DNA of 64,000 nucleotides. Source: a bacterium (GTDB lineage Bacteria > 4484-113 > JAFGCY01). Location of the stretch: assembly GCA_020849855.1 (NCBI GenBank), contig JADZFO010000051.1, positions 17,271 to 81,270 on the forward strand, read 5' to 3'. The position numbers and the translations under genes were made by a program. Below, one piece after another: positions 45,145-54,889 of the stretch. A model generated the notes under the pieces. The model saw only the letters and a list, made by a program, of their open reading frames with translations. It made no database searches and had not been told where the DNA came from. Each line of letters starts with the position of its first letter. Position 1 is the first letter of the stretch.

Positions 45145-45953
45145 ACAGCAACCGCACACCGCTGCTGGCCGCAAACTGGAAGATGAACCACCACTGGGAG
45201 AACTGCGAGCAGTACTGCGCGGCTCTGCGCGAGAATCTGCCGGAGTACTTCGGCGCCAGCGCGGACAATCCTGCTGTCGTAGCCCCGGGGGTCGAACTGG
45301 CCATCTTTCCACCCCTGCCCTATCTCTCGCTGATCTACCGCCTGCTTGAAGACAGCACGATCTTCCTGGGCTCACAGGATGTCAGCCGCTATGAAGAAGG
45401 CGCCTTCACCGGCGAAGTCTCGTCGCTGATGCTCTCCGATGTGGGCTGCGACTACTGCCTGCTGGGCCACAGCGAGCGCCGCGACATGCTGGGCGAGACC
45501 GACGCCGACGTCGCGCTGAAGCTGAAGCGCCTGCAGCAGGCCGAGGTGATGCCCGTGATCTGCGTCGGCGAGAGCCGCGCCCAGCGCGAGGCCGGCCGCG
45601 CAGTGGAGCACACCCTGGCCCAGCTCAGCGAGCTGAAGGACGAACTGGGCAGCTTTGACCTGGGCGGCTTTGTCATCGCCTATGAGCCCATCTGGGCAAT
45701 CGGCACGGGCCATAACGCCTCGCCGCAGGATGCACAGGAGATGGCCGCCGCTATCCGTACCTGGCTGCGCGACTCGCTCAATGATGAGCTGGCGGATTCC
45801 ACCCTGCTGCTCTACGGCGGCTCGGTTAGCCCCGATAACATCCGCCCTTATCTGGAATGCCCGGATATCGACGGGGCGCTGATTGGCGGGTCCTCGCTCG
45901 ACGCGGACAAGTATGCCCAGATGGCCAGAATCGCCCTGGAGCTGGCCGGCTGA
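45141..45953 (+). CDS. tpiA: Triosephosphate isomerase
   Basis: The glycolytic enzyme interconverts dihydroxyacetone phosphate and glyceraldehyde 3-phosphate. The 270-residue protein has all hallmarks: N12 and K14 in NWKMN, H110 in LGHSERR, the catalytic Glu E182 and mobile loop in AYEPIWAIGTG, LLYGGSV and the phosphate-binding IGGSSLD. It is slightly longer than usual (about 250). A good Shine-Dalgarno sequence (AGGAGGG) lies upstream. It is the last gene of the 42.0-45.95 kb operon, and the nuclease gene converges on it with one base between stops. Confidence 0.97.
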   Translation: MNSNRTPLLAANWKMNHHWENCEQYCAALRENLPEYFGASADNPAVVAPGVELAIFPPLPYLSLIYRLLEDSTIFLGSQDVSRYEEGAFTGEVSSLMLSDVGCDYCLLGHSERRDMLGETDADVALKLKRLQQAEVMPVICVGESRAQREAGRAVEHTLAQLSELKDELGSFDLGGFVIAYEPIWAIGTGHNASPQDAQEMAAAIRTWLRDSLNDELADSTLLLYGGSVSPDNIRPYLECPDIDGALIGGSSLDADKYAQMARIALELAG

Positions 45954-45954
45954 G

Positions 45955-46542
45955 TCAGTGCATGACCAGCTGCTCGCCCTGCAGCCGGGCATAGGCCGCG
46001 GCATCCTGCAGACGCGAGTAGTACTTCATCCGGGCATCAGCGTGCTTGAACAGGGGAATGCCGGCGTACTTCACCAGATTCTCGTTGAGCAGCTGCGGCG
46101 CACTGGTACCAGGGATGTCCAGCCAGACCCAGGCCAGCACGCGGCCATGCTTGTCCACTGGGCCACTGGGCTCCGGCTCGATCCTGATGAAACTCGCGGC
46201 CTCAAGCTGGCTGAGGTTATAGCTGCGCTGCGGCGCGCCCTGCGGGCTGTCCATCTCGGCGGCGTTGATCCCCACCAGCCTGATTTCGACCCGCTGGCCG
46301 GTGCTGTCGCGAACATGGAAAGAGTCTCCGTCAACCACATGGTCCAGCGTCGCCGGCCAGCTCCCCTGCAGGTGCCAGTCCTGAGTGGCCGCCGGTGCCT
46401 CGCGTCCCTGTTGTGTTGAAGGCTGGCGCAGGCTGTCCGGTGCAACGCGGGACAGCAGGTACAGGCCCAGCAGCAGCAGCCCGAAGATCAGCAGTCCGCC
46501 ACGACGGCCGGGCCTGGGTCGCAGGCGGAATCTCCGCTTCAC
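45955..46542 (-). CDS. Membrane-anchored thermonuclease (SNase domain)
   Basis: This 195-residue protein has a basic N-terminus, one membrane helix (about 17-31) and a staphylococcal-nuclease OB-fold. Catalytic residues of the family are visible: R88 (VEIRLVGI), E96 (NAAEMD) and R134 (DKHGRVLA), with the calcium-ligand region VVDGDSF at 70-75. It should cleave DNA and RNA 5' bonds outside the cytoplasm, with Ca. The GTG start overlaps the ABC ATPase stop (GTGA), so it is translated from the same message. Nutritional nucleic-acid scavenging is likely. Confidence 0.9.
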   Translation of the reverse strand: MKRRFRLRPRPGRRGGLLIFGLLLLGLYLLSRVAPDSLRQPSTQQGREAPAATQDWHLQGSWPATLDHVVDGDSFHVRDSTGQRVEIRLVGINAAEMDSPQGAPQRSYNLSQLEAASFIRIEPEPSGPVDKHGRVLAWVWLDIPGTSAPQLLNENLVKYAGIPLFKHADARMKYYSRLQDAAAYARLQGEQLVMH

Positions 46543-47633
46543 CGCTGCTCACCAGCAACTGCTGCGGCCGATGAAGCAGGCCTGCTATCTGCTGCCGCCC
46601 CGGGGAACCAGCATGACGCCTGGCCCGCAGCGCTGGCCTGCATGGCGGGATAACTGCTGCGGCAGACATCAGCGGCGCGCGGGCAGCGCGGGGCAAAGCG
46701 GCAGCCCGGGGGGAACTGCCCCGGCCGCGGCGGGCTGCCGGGAATGCTGTACAGGCGCTCATGGCCGGCTCTGCTGCGCAGCTGCTGACGGCCGGGCAGG
46801 CTGGCCAGCAGGCCCTGGCTGTAGGGGTGCTGCGGGTCACGCAGGAAAGCCTCGGTGGGCGCGCTCTCCACTATGCGCCCCGCGTACATAACCAGTACAC
46901 GGCTGCAGAGCTGGGCCACGACGCCCAGATCGTGTGTGATGAACAGCACGGCCAGCTGACGCTCCTGCTGCAGCCTGCGCAGGGTGGCCAGTACCTGGGC
47001 CTGGATCGTCACGTCCAGCGCGGTGGTGGGCTCGTCGCAGATCAGCAGCTCCGGTTCACCGGCCAGGGCAATGGCCAGTAGGGCGCGCTGGCGCAGTCCG
47101 CCGCTGAGCTGGTGCGGATACTGCTGCGCCCGCATTTCAGGCTGCGGCATACCAACCATGTCCAGCAGCTCGATGATGCGCTGCTTCAGCGAGGCGCCGC
47201 GCAGGCCCGCTCGCTGGCCGGTATCGGTCAGCTGCGGCCGGCGCAGTACTTCAGCAATCTGGTAGTCAAGACGCAGCAGCGGGTTAAGACAGGACAGCGG
47301 ATCCTGGAAGACCATGCCCACACTGCGGCCACGGTACTGCAGCATGCTGCGCTCAGACAAGGCAAGCAGGTCGATGGGTCCAGCGGAGGCAGCCCCGGCT
47401 GGACGCCGGCCATCCCACAGCGCCTGGCCTTCGATGCGCGCCCCGGGCAGGCTGCGAGTCAGTCCCATCAGGGTCATGGAGGTCAGGCTCTTGCCGCAGC
47501 CGCTTTCGCCCACCAGGCCCACGCACTCGCCGCGGGCCATGCTGAAGCTGACGCCGTCCACCGGGGCTGCGCGCACGGAGCCGCCGCCAGGCAGGCTGAG
47601 ACGCAGCTCGCGGACATCCAGCAGGGGCTCCAC
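46539..47633 (-). CDS. OppD/DppD-type peptide ABC transporter ATPase
   Basis: The 364-residue ATPase has Walker A GESGCGKS (42-49), the signature LSGGLRQ, Walker B LLICDEPTTALD and H-loop THD. The C-terminal oligopeptide-ATPase extension has the Cys motif GCRFAPRCPRAADVC. It should power import of peptides or nickel-like solutes. No permease, partner ATPase or binding protein lies nearby, so it is an orphan or works with distant genes. The start is GTG at 47633, where EPLLDVREL begins the ABC domain. A TATAAT six bases upstream supports a leaderless message. Longer upstream frames lack support. Confidence 0.9.
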   Translation of the reverse strand: MEPLLDVRELRLSLPGGGSVRAAPVDGVSFSMARGECVGLVGESGCGKSLTSMTLMGLTRSLPGARIEGQALWDGRRPAGAASAGPIDLLALSERSMLQYRGRSVGMVFQDPLSCLNPLLRLDYQIAEVLRRPQLTDTGQRAGLRGASLKQRIIELLDMVGMPQPEMRAQQYPHQLSGGLRQRALLAIALAGEPELLICDEPTTALDVTIQAQVLATLRRLQQERQLAVLFITHDLGVVAQLCSRVLVMYAGRIVESAPTEAFLRDPQHPYSQGLLASLPGRQQLRSRAGHERLYSIPGSPPRPGQFPPGCRFAPRCPRAADVCRSSYPAMQASAAGQASCWFPGAAADSRPASSAAAVAGEQR

Positions 47634-47639
47634 GCGCCG

Positions 47640-47663
47640 ATTATAGGCCGGGCGGCTTATAAT
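47640..47663. promoter_or_regulatory. Back-to-back divergent leaderless promoters
   Basis: On the minus strand TATAAT (47645-47640) ends six bases before the GTG at 47633. On the plus strand TATAAT (47658-47663) ends seven bases before the GTG at 47671. The two boxes are only 12 bases apart, so each -35 region overlaps the other promoter. Confidence 0.65.
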
Positions 47664-47670
47664 CGGGATT

Positions 47671-50028
47671 GTGACTGCTGCCGGCCAGTTGCGTACCTGT
47701 CGCCTGATGGCGCTGTGTGCGCTGTGCCTGCTGCTGCTCTGCCATGCTGCGGCCGCCCAGCAGCCTGCGCCTGAGGATGAGCTTGTCAGCGGCGGCATTG
47801 TCTTTAAGGTCCATGCCGGCTATGGCAATACGGACTACAGCTTCGCCCTGCCGGTGCCCAACGGCGCCCTGGCCCGCCAGGGTGCCAGCAATACCGGCCT
47901 GGCCTGGCAACTGGCCTATAACCAGTCGGTGCTTCCAGTGCAGGTTTATATCTACCACCGCTTTCCCAGTGCATTCAAAGGCCGGGTGGAAGTTGAGTGC
48001 CGCAACAGCGTCTCGCTGGCTGAAGCCGGCGGCAACCCAGTCCTGACCATCAGCCGTGACCTGCTGGTACCGCCCGGTGTTGAGCAGCAGATCATCCTGC
48101 TGCCGCGGGTGGTGCCGCCGGTCTCGCCCGGATCGCCAGTCTGGCTCACCGTACGGCTATATCAGGGCGATAACGAGAAGCCGGTCAGCGTCGAGCGCAC
48201 CTATGCCTACCAGCTCGCCCCGGACTTCCTGTATTCACTGCACCTGGATGCGCCGGACGAGATCGTTGCCGACGACATCAACCCGGGCAATGAACGCGGC
48301 CTCGCCCTGCGGGTCGGCATCCCGAACTATGGCATGCAGGACGTCAGCGCCCAGCTGCTGAGCATGCGCCACTTCAGCCTGCCGGCGCCCCATGCCCAGA
48401 TCACCGGTGCGCCTCTGGCTGCCCGCGACTTCGCCTTTGTCATCGCGGACTTAAGCCAGGTGCTGCTCTGGAGCGCAGAAGAACAGGCCGGGCTGGAAAG
48501 CTACCTGACCAGCGGCGGGCACCTGCTGCTTTACAACACCGGCACACAGAGCAGCTGGCGCGGCCGGCCCCTGTCCCGGCCCGGCGCCGCGGGCCGCGGA
48601 ATCCTGCTGCCGGTGCAGGGCGGCTTCGACGCTGCCCGTGAAGCCCTGCGGCGCTGGCTCAGCGGCGAGCTGGAGGAGTTCGTCCTGCTGGCCGGCGGCA
48701 GCGTGGGCGGCTTTGCCTTCAACGAACTGGACCTGCCCAGTGACCAGCGCCTCAGTGGCCAGCTTAACCTGGCCAGCCTGCTGGGTTTGTACCGGCCGCG
48801 CCGCTTCCAGCCGCCAATGGTGGACAACCCGGCCCAGGCCTACTCCCAGCCTGGCTGGCCGCCCTATGAAGCGGGCTACCTCAACCCGGTGTATGTCTAC
48901 CGGGAGAGCTGCCGCTGCGCGGCCCGCGAACCATGGGACTTTCCGCAGTACAGCCGGCCCAATTCGCGCTACCTGGCCAACTCCTACTTCAACTTCGTGG
49001 TGCAGAATGCCGAGGACGGCCTGCGCAGTTCTCCGCCGCCGCCCCTGAGCCAGCTGGCCCGGATGCAGCGGCGAATCCCCTGGCCCCTGGCTCTCGGCGG
49101 CCTGCCGCTTGTACTGCTGGCCGCCTTCAGCCTGCCGCTGAGACAGCGGGCTCTGCGCAGCGCTCTTGTAGTACTGCTGCTTTTGTCCCTTGGCGCCTGT
49201 GTCTGGCTGTGGCTGCAGCAGCGGCCGCAGCCCGCTCTGGCTGTCCGCCTTGACCTGCTGGACATCGACCGCGGCAGCAGCGGAGCAGTGCGGCGCAGCC
49301 TGTATGCCAGCAGCCGCAGCGGCCAGGCGGATGAGCAGATCGCCCTCCCCCCGGATGCCCTGCTGCGGCGGCTGGCCCAGAGCCCGGCAGGCAACCTGCG
49401 CTGGAATACCAGCCGCCCTGAAGGCTGGCGTGAGGCGCAGTCGGATCTGCAGGTATCCGGCGGCGGCGAGTATCTGGCCTGCTCTTACGAAGTACACGAG
49501 CCGGCCTCTGAACTGGCCGGGGCGATCAAAGTGCAGAGCACACGCAGCGGCGAGCTGCTGCGCCTGGCGCTGGACACCAGCGCCATCGACAGCGCCGCCG
49601 GCTGCTTCCTGCAGACGCCGCTGGGCTGGCAGCTTGTGCCGGCCGGCGTGCAGGACTTCAAGGTCGAGCTGCGTCTGCCGCGCCTTGACCCCTGGCCCGG
49701 TCCGCAGCGCCTGCGCCAGTGGCAGCAGCTCTGGCGCAGCCGCAGTTCAGGCTGGGCCCGCCAGCTTGAGATGAACAGCATCGGCGAGCAGAGCCGCATC
49801 ATGCTGGCCCTGCAGGGCAAGCTGGCCGGAGGCGACGAAGAGCTGAAGCGCCTGGCCTGGCTGGGCGTGGTAGCCCAGCCCCTCAGCGGGCTGGCGGCAG
49901 CGGAGCTGGCCTCCGGCAGCGGCCAGGGCCTGCTCTGGGTGGCCCTGCCTGAGAAGACCAGCCCGGCGGACCCCGAGCGCCAGCTCTCCTTCATCCGCTA
50001 CAGCTTCAACCTGGAGCCGGGCCTGTGA
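47671..50028 (+). CDS. Large secretory membrane protein, GATase-like segment, function unknown
   Basis: This 785-residue protein has a signal peptide (core LMALCALCLLLLC, cleavage near AAAAQQ). A periplasmic region of about 430 residues contains DFAFVIADLSQVLLWSAEE followed by YLTSGGHLLLYN, the pattern of the GATase1-like fold found in DUF4350-type proteins. Two membrane helices lie near 470-520, followed by a second domain (525-785). I recognise no named family. GTG start, leaderless by the TATAAT seven bases upstream. Its stop overlaps the next gene (GTGA). The pair may form one membrane complex; export or envelope-linked proteolysis are only possibilities. Confidence 0.72.
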   Translation: MTAAGQLRTCRLMALCALCLLLLCHAAAAQQPAPEDELVSGGIVFKVHAGYGNTDYSFALPVPNGALARQGASNTGLAWQLAYNQSVLPVQVYIYHRFPSAFKGRVEVECRNSVSLAEAGGNPVLTISRDLLVPPGVEQQIILLPRVVPPVSPGSPVWLTVRLYQGDNEKPVSVERTYAYQLAPDFLYSLHLDAPDEIVADDINPGNERGLALRVGIPNYGMQDVSAQLLSMRHFSLPAPHAQITGAPLAARDFAFVIADLSQVLLWSAEEQAGLESYLTSGGHLLLYNTGTQSSWRGRPLSRPGAAGRGILLPVQGGFDAAREALRRWLSGELEEFVLLAGGSVGGFAFNELDLPSDQRLSGQLNLASLLGLYRPRRFQPPMVDNPAQAYSQPGWPPYEAGYLNPVYVYRESCRCAAREPWDFPQYSRPNSRYLANSYFNFVVQNAEDGLRSSPPPPLSQLARMQRRIPWPLALGGLPLVLLAAFSLPLRQRALRSALVVLLLLSLGACVWLWLQQRPQPALAVRLDLLDIDRGSSGAVRRSLYASSRSGQADEQIALPPDALLRRLAQSPAGNLRWNTSRPEGWREAQSDLQVSGGGEYLACSYEVHEPASELAGAIKVQSTRSGELLRLALDTSAIDSAAGCFLQTPLGWQLVPAGVQDFKVELRLPRLDPWPGPQRLRQWQQLWRSRSSGWARQLEMNSIGEQSRIMLALQGKLAGGDEELKRLAWLGVVAQPLSGLAAAELASGSGQGLLWVALPEKTSPADPERQLSFIRYSFNLEPGL

Positions 50029-51533
50029 GGCCTCAGCCCCAGCAGTCGCGTGAGGTGGACGCGCTGGCCGATGGCATGCTTGCCGGCCCGGCGCGGCACT
50101 GGTGGCTGCGGCCGCTGCACATGCCGCTGCTGCAGATCTGGCTGGCCCTGGCTGCCTACTGGCTGCTGCGCGGTGCACTGGCCCGCGCCAACGCCCTCAG
50201 CGAAGGGTTGCCCGAGCTGCTCAACGAGGCCGGGCTGAGCCTCTGGATCGCCGGCGCCCTGCTGGCCCCAGCCTTCGAAGAAGTACTGCGGCGGAGCCGT
50301 CAGAACCAGGGCGCAGGGGGCGCTGGCGGGCTTTCCGGCAACCTGCTGAACATCAGCACGGCCTGGCCCTGGCTTGCCGCGGCCGCACCGGTTCTGGCAC
50401 TGGCCTGCCTGGGCGCATTCCTGCCCTACCTGCCAGGCAGCGTGCTGATGCTGGCGGCCACTTCCGACCCGGCTGAATTCAACCTGGTACTGCTGCCGCT
50501 GGCCCTGTGCATCCTGCTCATCGGCGGCTCGCTGGCGCTCATCCTCTCCTGCTCGCTGCACAGCGCCCTGCGGCGCTGGCTGGGGCCGGGCCTCGCCTTC
50601 GGTCCCTGGCTGCTGGCCGCGCTGTGGCTGCACTGGCATGTCCTCAGCGGCCGCGACCTGCTGGAGCGCCAGGCCCGTGGCGACCTGTCCTGGATCGACC
50701 GCGTGCCCCTGAGCCTGGGGCAGCAGTTCATTGAGCTTGTCGGCTCGCTGCGCTCCATCGGCAACAGCCCACCCTACATGAACGAGATCATCGCCTGGGT
50801 CCTGGCCCTGCTGGCCGGCATGCTGCTGCTCTCGGGAGCACTGCTGCTTTTGGCCTCCATCCACCGCCGAGTCAGGCCGCTGCGCTCACGCCTGCTGCCG
50901 GTACTGCTGCTGGCCGGCGCCTTGCCGCCGCTGGCGGCGCTGCTGCCTGAACTGCTGCGCTGGCAGTCCCGCCCGGAGATCGCCGCCCCGGGCGACTGGC
51001 GCTCGCTGGCCCTGATCGGGCTCAATGCCGTCTGGCTGTGTTACTGGCTCAGCCTCTGGCCCCGGGGCTTCGACGCCAAGGCCCAGCCGGCCAATGCGGC
51101 CTGGCTGGGGGTGCTTCTTGTGCTTCCGCTGTGGTGGCTGCTGCTTAGCTGGCCCAGCATCCAGGCCGGCCAGACCATGCAGAGCGAGGTCCTGGCCCAG
51201 GGTCTGTGCTCAGTGCTCCTGCTGGCGCCGGGACTGAGCCTTTGCCTGGCCGCGCAGCGTCTGGGCAGCCGCTGGCCGGCCTGGGCCAGCCATGCTGTGC
51301 TGCTGGCTGCGCTGGCACTGCTGCTGCTACCGCTGGACGGCGCCGAGCGCAGCTACCCGCAGCTGCTGCTGGAGACCCTGCCCGGCGCCCTGCTGCAGCC
51401 TGAGGCTCGGCCCCAGGCCCTGCTGATCCTCGGCCTGCTGGCCCTGATCCACATGCTGCTGCAGCTGCTGGTGCTGCGGCCCCGGATGCAGCGCCGCGAA
51501 AGGCCGCTGCGGCCCGCCAGCCCCGCGGCCTAG
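50025..51533 (+). CDS. Polytopic membrane protein, about 12 helices, function unknown
   Basis: This 502-residue protein is very rich in Leu, Ala and Trp, with about twelve predicted membrane helices spread along its length and short loops. The composition resembles ABC-2 permeases or other transporters, but no signature is visible. It is translationally coupled to the upstream protein (GTGA overlap), so the two probably act together. The stop shares the CTAG at 51530-51533 with the stop of the convergent RND gene. No terminator is visible between the two. Confidence 0.72.
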   Translation: MRPQPQQSREVDALADGMLAGPARHWWLRPLHMPLLQIWLALAAYWLLRGALARANALSEGLPELLNEAGLSLWIAGALLAPAFEEVLRRSRQNQGAGGAGGLSGNLLNISTAWPWLAAAAPVLALACLGAFLPYLPGSVLMLAATSDPAEFNLVLLPLALCILLIGGSLALILSCSLHSALRRWLGPGLAFGPWLLAALWLHWHVLSGRDLLERQARGDLSWIDRVPLSLGQQFIELVGSLRSIGNSPPYMNEIIAWVLALLAGMLLLSGALLLLASIHRRVRPLRSRLLPVLLLAGALPPLAALLPELLRWQSRPEIAAPGDWRSLALIGLNAVWLCYWLSLWPRGFDAKAQPANAAWLGVLLVLPLWWLLLSWPSIQAGQTMQSEVLAQGLCSVLLLAPGLSLCLAAQRLGSRWPAWASHAVLLAALALLLLPLDGAERSYPQLLLETLPGALLQPEARPQALLILGLLALIHMLLQLLVLRPRMQRRERPLRPASPAA

Positions 51534-54500
51534 TTGGCTGCACCCTCCTGGCGGCTCTTGGCCATGTAGTACATCAGCGGGATCACGATCAGCGAAAGCG
51601 ATGTGGAAGCGACGATGCCAAAGAGCAGCGCCCAGCTTAGACCGCTCCATACCGGGTCCGTCACCACCACCAGCATGCCGGCGATGGCGGCGATGGCGGT
51701 GAGGATGATCGGCCGGGTGCGGATGGCGCCGGCCAGGATCACTGCTTCGCGCAGCGGAACCCCGGCGGCCTGGGCGTCCTTGATGAACTCGATCAGGATG
51801 ATCGAGTTGCGCACAACAATGCCCGCCAGCGCGATCACGCCGATCATGCCCGTGGCGCTGAAGTAGATATCAAAGCCTCCCAGCACGGCAAAGCCGGGCA
51901 GGATGCCAAGCATGGTCAGCGGCACCGCCCCCAGGATCACCATTGGGTCGACAAAGCTGTGGAAGCGGCCCACCAGCAGGAGGTAGATCAGGACAATCGC
52001 GACGCCCATCGCGATACCAAGATCGCGAAAGACCTTCAGCGTCAGGTCCCACTCACCTTCCCACTTGAGCTGGTAGCCCGGGCTGAGCGGGTCCTGCGCC
52101 AGCCGGCCCATCAGCTCGATGACGGCATAGACGCTGGAGCGGCGGCCCATTTCGCCGTAGACATAGCTGATCGCCTGCAGGTCCTTGTGGTAGATCGGCC
52201 GCTGGGCCTCCCCCTCTACCCTGCGTGTGAGGGCAGAGAGCGGCACCGGCCCGGCCGGGCTGGGCAGCACCACGTTATCCAGGTCGCTGGCCTGGCTGCG
52301 GTAGGCCGGCGGGAAGCGCAGCACCACCGGGGTCTGCACCCGCTCGGCGGGGTCATGCAGTACGGTCATGCGGTAGCCCGCCAGCGCGGCATACAGCGAC
52401 ATCGAGACATCCCGCACACTCAGCCCGGCCCGCTGCGCCCGTTCGCGGTCAACTTCTATCTGCAACTGGCGCGCCACGGTGCTGACTGAGTCGTCAATGT
52501 CCACTACCTCGGCTGTCTCTGCAAACATGCCGCGCACCCGGGCCACGGCATCGCGCTGCTGCTGGCCATAGGGGCCGTAGATCTCCGCCACCAGGGTGGC
52601 GCGCACCGGCGGACCGGGCGGGTCCTCAACCAGCTTGACGATGGCGCGGTACTTTTGCGCCAGCTCGGCAAGCCGCGGCCGCAGGCGCAGCACGATCTCC
52701 TCGCTGGAGATGCTGCGCTCCTCCTTGGCCGTCAGGTTCACACGGATATCGGCCTGCGCCGGGTCATTGCGGAATGCTGTGCCGCGAAGCAGGCCGTTGA
52801 AGTCCACCACCGAGCCAGTACCCACGGTTGTGATCAGCGCTTTAAGCTGCGGCAGTTTGAGCAGTTCCGCTTCGATCTCGCTGCTGAGCTGCTCAGTCGC
52901 GTTCAGGCTGCTGCCGGCGGGCATATCCACGGTGACCAGGAAGGTGTTCTTGTTGGCCTTGGGCAGCATGCGGAACTTCACCAGCTGGAAGAGCGGCAGG
53001 GTGAAGGATGCCAGCAGGGCGATGACCAGCACGCTGAACAGCAGGGCGCGGCGGGCCGGGGAGTCCATCAGCGGCTGCAGGGTCCGGCGGTAGAAGCCCA
53101 GCAGGCGCTGGTCAGCGCCATGCTCGGCGGCAAAGTCCGTGCCCGCCCCTTCAGCATGCCCGTCCTTCTGCGTCGCGTCACTGTGGACACGCAGCCAGCG
53201 CAGGGCCAGGTATGGTGTGACCTTGAAGGCGACCAGCAGACTGACGATCATGGCCACCGGGACGTTGAATGGAATCGGTCCCATGTATGGCCCCATCATG
53301 CCAGTGACAAAGGCCATTGGAATCATGGAGACGATCACGGTCAGGGTGGCATAGATGGTGGGACTGGAAATCTCGTTGACCGCCATGATGCAGGTCCGGG
53401 CAATGCCCTCGCCGGGCGGCCGGCTTTTCAGGCGCCGGTGGATGTTTTCCACCACCACGATGGCATCATCCACCAGCAGGCCAAGACTGAGAATCAGGGC
53501 AAAGAGGGTGATGCGGTTAATCGTCTGCCCGGCCAGCAGGCCCACGCCCAGCGTGACCAGCAGAGTCAGCGGGATTGCCAGGGCGACCACCGCGGCATCG
53601 CGCCAGCCAAGGGCCACCACCAGCAGGCCGAGCACGATGACAATGGCCCATGTCAGGTGTGTCACCAGTTCGTTGACTGCGTGGTTCGCGCCCTCGCCAT
53701 CATCGCGGGTCACCAGCCAGGCCGTGTCCTGCGGCAAAAGCTGTGGTGCCAGCTGCTCCATCTTGCTGATCAGCGCCTCGCTGATCTTCACCGCATTGGT
53801 GCCCTGCTGCTTTGAGATGGCCAGGGTAACGGCGTTGAAGCTGCGACCCGCCAGGCCGCTGTCTTCCGGCAGGGCTGAACCGCCGCCCTTGTCATGCGCG
53901 CTGTGACCCATGCCCGGACCGAAGCTGATGCGGCTTACATTGGAGCGTTCCGCCGGGCCGTCGCTGACCCTGGCCAGGTCACGCAGATAGACGGGCTGGC
54001 CTCCGGGGCCTGCCGGGCTGGGACGGGTGGACAGCACGACGCTGCCCACATCCTCGGCGTTGCGCAGGAACTGGCCCGAGCGGATCAGGATGCGCTCGCT
54101 GCCGTGCTCGAGCCTGTCTGAGGGCAGGCGCATGTTGGCGCCTTCCAGCGCCTGGGCTATCACCTGCGGGTCAATCGCATAGGCCGCGGCCTTCACCGGG
54201 TCCAGCTCGACTGTGATCTGGCGCGTCTCGCCGCCTACGATGACCGATGCGCTGGTGCCAGGCACCTCGCGCAGGCCGGCCACCAGTTCCTCTGCCGCGC
54301 TGCGCAGCTCAAAGCTGGAGCGCTGTGCACTGTAAAGCGTGATCGCCAGGATCGGCACTTCGTTGATGTCCACCGGTTTGATCAGCGGCTGCTGCACACC
54401 GGATGGCAGGGCGTCCAGGTTGGAGTAGACCTGGTTGTAGACCTTGAAAACGCTCTCTTCCTGTTTCTGGCCCACCAGGAACTGTGCCGTTACCACGGCG

Positions 54501-54889
54501 AAGTCCGGATAGCTGATCGAGTAAACGTGCTCAACGCCCTTGATGTTCCAGATCCGCCGCTCCATCGGCGCGGCGACCAGCTTCTCGATCTCCTGCGGCG
54601 AGGCCCCGGGGAAGGGGATGATCACATTGACCGCCGGCACGCTGATCTGCGGGTTCTCCTCGCGCGGAGTGACAAAGAGCGCAAAGAGACCAAAGAGCAG
54701 CGCCGCCACCATTACCAGCAGGGTCGTCTTGGAATCGATGAAGGTCTTGGCGATCAGGCCGCCGATGTTCAGCCTGGTGTCGATGGCCTCCTCAAGCTGC
54801 TGCAAGGCACCGGCCTCTGGCGCATCAGGGTCGGGCTGCGCCGGGGGCCGCTGGCCGGGGTCAGGATCCTTGTGCTGCTCCCGGCTCAT
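51530..54889 (-). CDS. AcrB-like RND multidrug efflux pump
   Basis: The 1119-residue inner-membrane antiporter belongs to the HAE1-like group. A 50-residue Pro/Asp-rich cytoplasmic extension precedes TM1. The VTPREENPQISVP and PFPGASPQEIEKLVAAPME parts are typical of RND pumps that start with a porter PN1 domain. TM4 has the proton-relay pair D474/D475 in GLLVDDAIVVVENIHRRL. It should export lipophilic drugs or lipids. It ends the TolC-MFP-RND operon; its ATG overlaps the adaptor stop (ATGA). It is different from the CusA pump at 15-18.7 kb. Substrate unknown. Confidence 0.93.
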   Translation of the reverse strand: MSREQHKDPDPGQRPPAQPDPDAPEAGALQQLEEAIDTRLNIGGLIAKTFIDSKTTLLVMVAALLFGLFALFVTPREENPQISVPAVNVIIPFPGASPQEIEKLVAAPMERRIWNIKGVEHVYSISYPDFAVVTAQFLVGQKQEESVFKVYNQVYSNLDALPSGVQQPLIKPVDINEVPILAITLYSAQRSSFELRSAAEELVAGLREVPGTSASVIVGGETRQITVELDPVKAAAYAIDPQVIAQALEGANMRLPSDRLEHGSERILIRSGQFLRNAEDVGSVVLSTRPSPAGPGGQPVYLRDLARVSDGPAERSNVSRISFGPGMGHSAHDKGGGSALPEDSGLAGRSFNAVTLAISKQQGTNAVKISEALISKMEQLAPQLLPQDTAWLVTRDDGEGANHAVNELVTHLTWAIVIVLGLLVVALGWRDAAVVALAIPLTLLVTLGVGLLAGQTINRITLFALILSLGLLVDDAIVVVENIHRRLKSRPPGEGIARTCIMAVNEISSPTIYATLTVIVSMIPMAFVTGMMGPYMGPIPFNVPVAMIVSLLVAFKVTPYLALRWLRVHSDATQKDGHAEGAGTDFAAEHGADQRLLGFYRRTLQPLMDSPARRALLFSVLVIALLASFTLPLFQLVKFRMLPKANKNTFLVTVDMPAGSSLNATEQLSSEIEAELLKLPQLKALITTVGTGSVVDFNGLLRGTAFRNDPAQADIRVNLTAKEERSISSEEIVLRLRPRLAELAQKYRAIVKLVEDPPGPPVRATLVAEIYGPYGQQQRDAVARVRGMFAETAEVVDIDDSVSTVARQLQIEVDRERAQRAGLSVRDVSMSLYAALAGYRMTVLHDPAERVQTPVVLRFPPAYRSQASDLDNVVLPSPAGPVPLSALTRRVEGEAQRPIYHKDLQAISYVYGEMGRRSSVYAVIELMGRLAQDPLSPGYQLKWEGEWDLTLKVFRDLGIAMGVAIVLIYLLLVGRFHSFVDPMVILGAVPLTMLGILPGFAVLGGFDIYFSATGMIGVIALAGIVVRNSIILIEFIKDAQAAGVPLREAVILAGAIRTRPIILTAIAAIAGMLVVVTDPVWSGLSWALLFGIVASTSLSLIVIPLMYYMAKSRQEGAAN

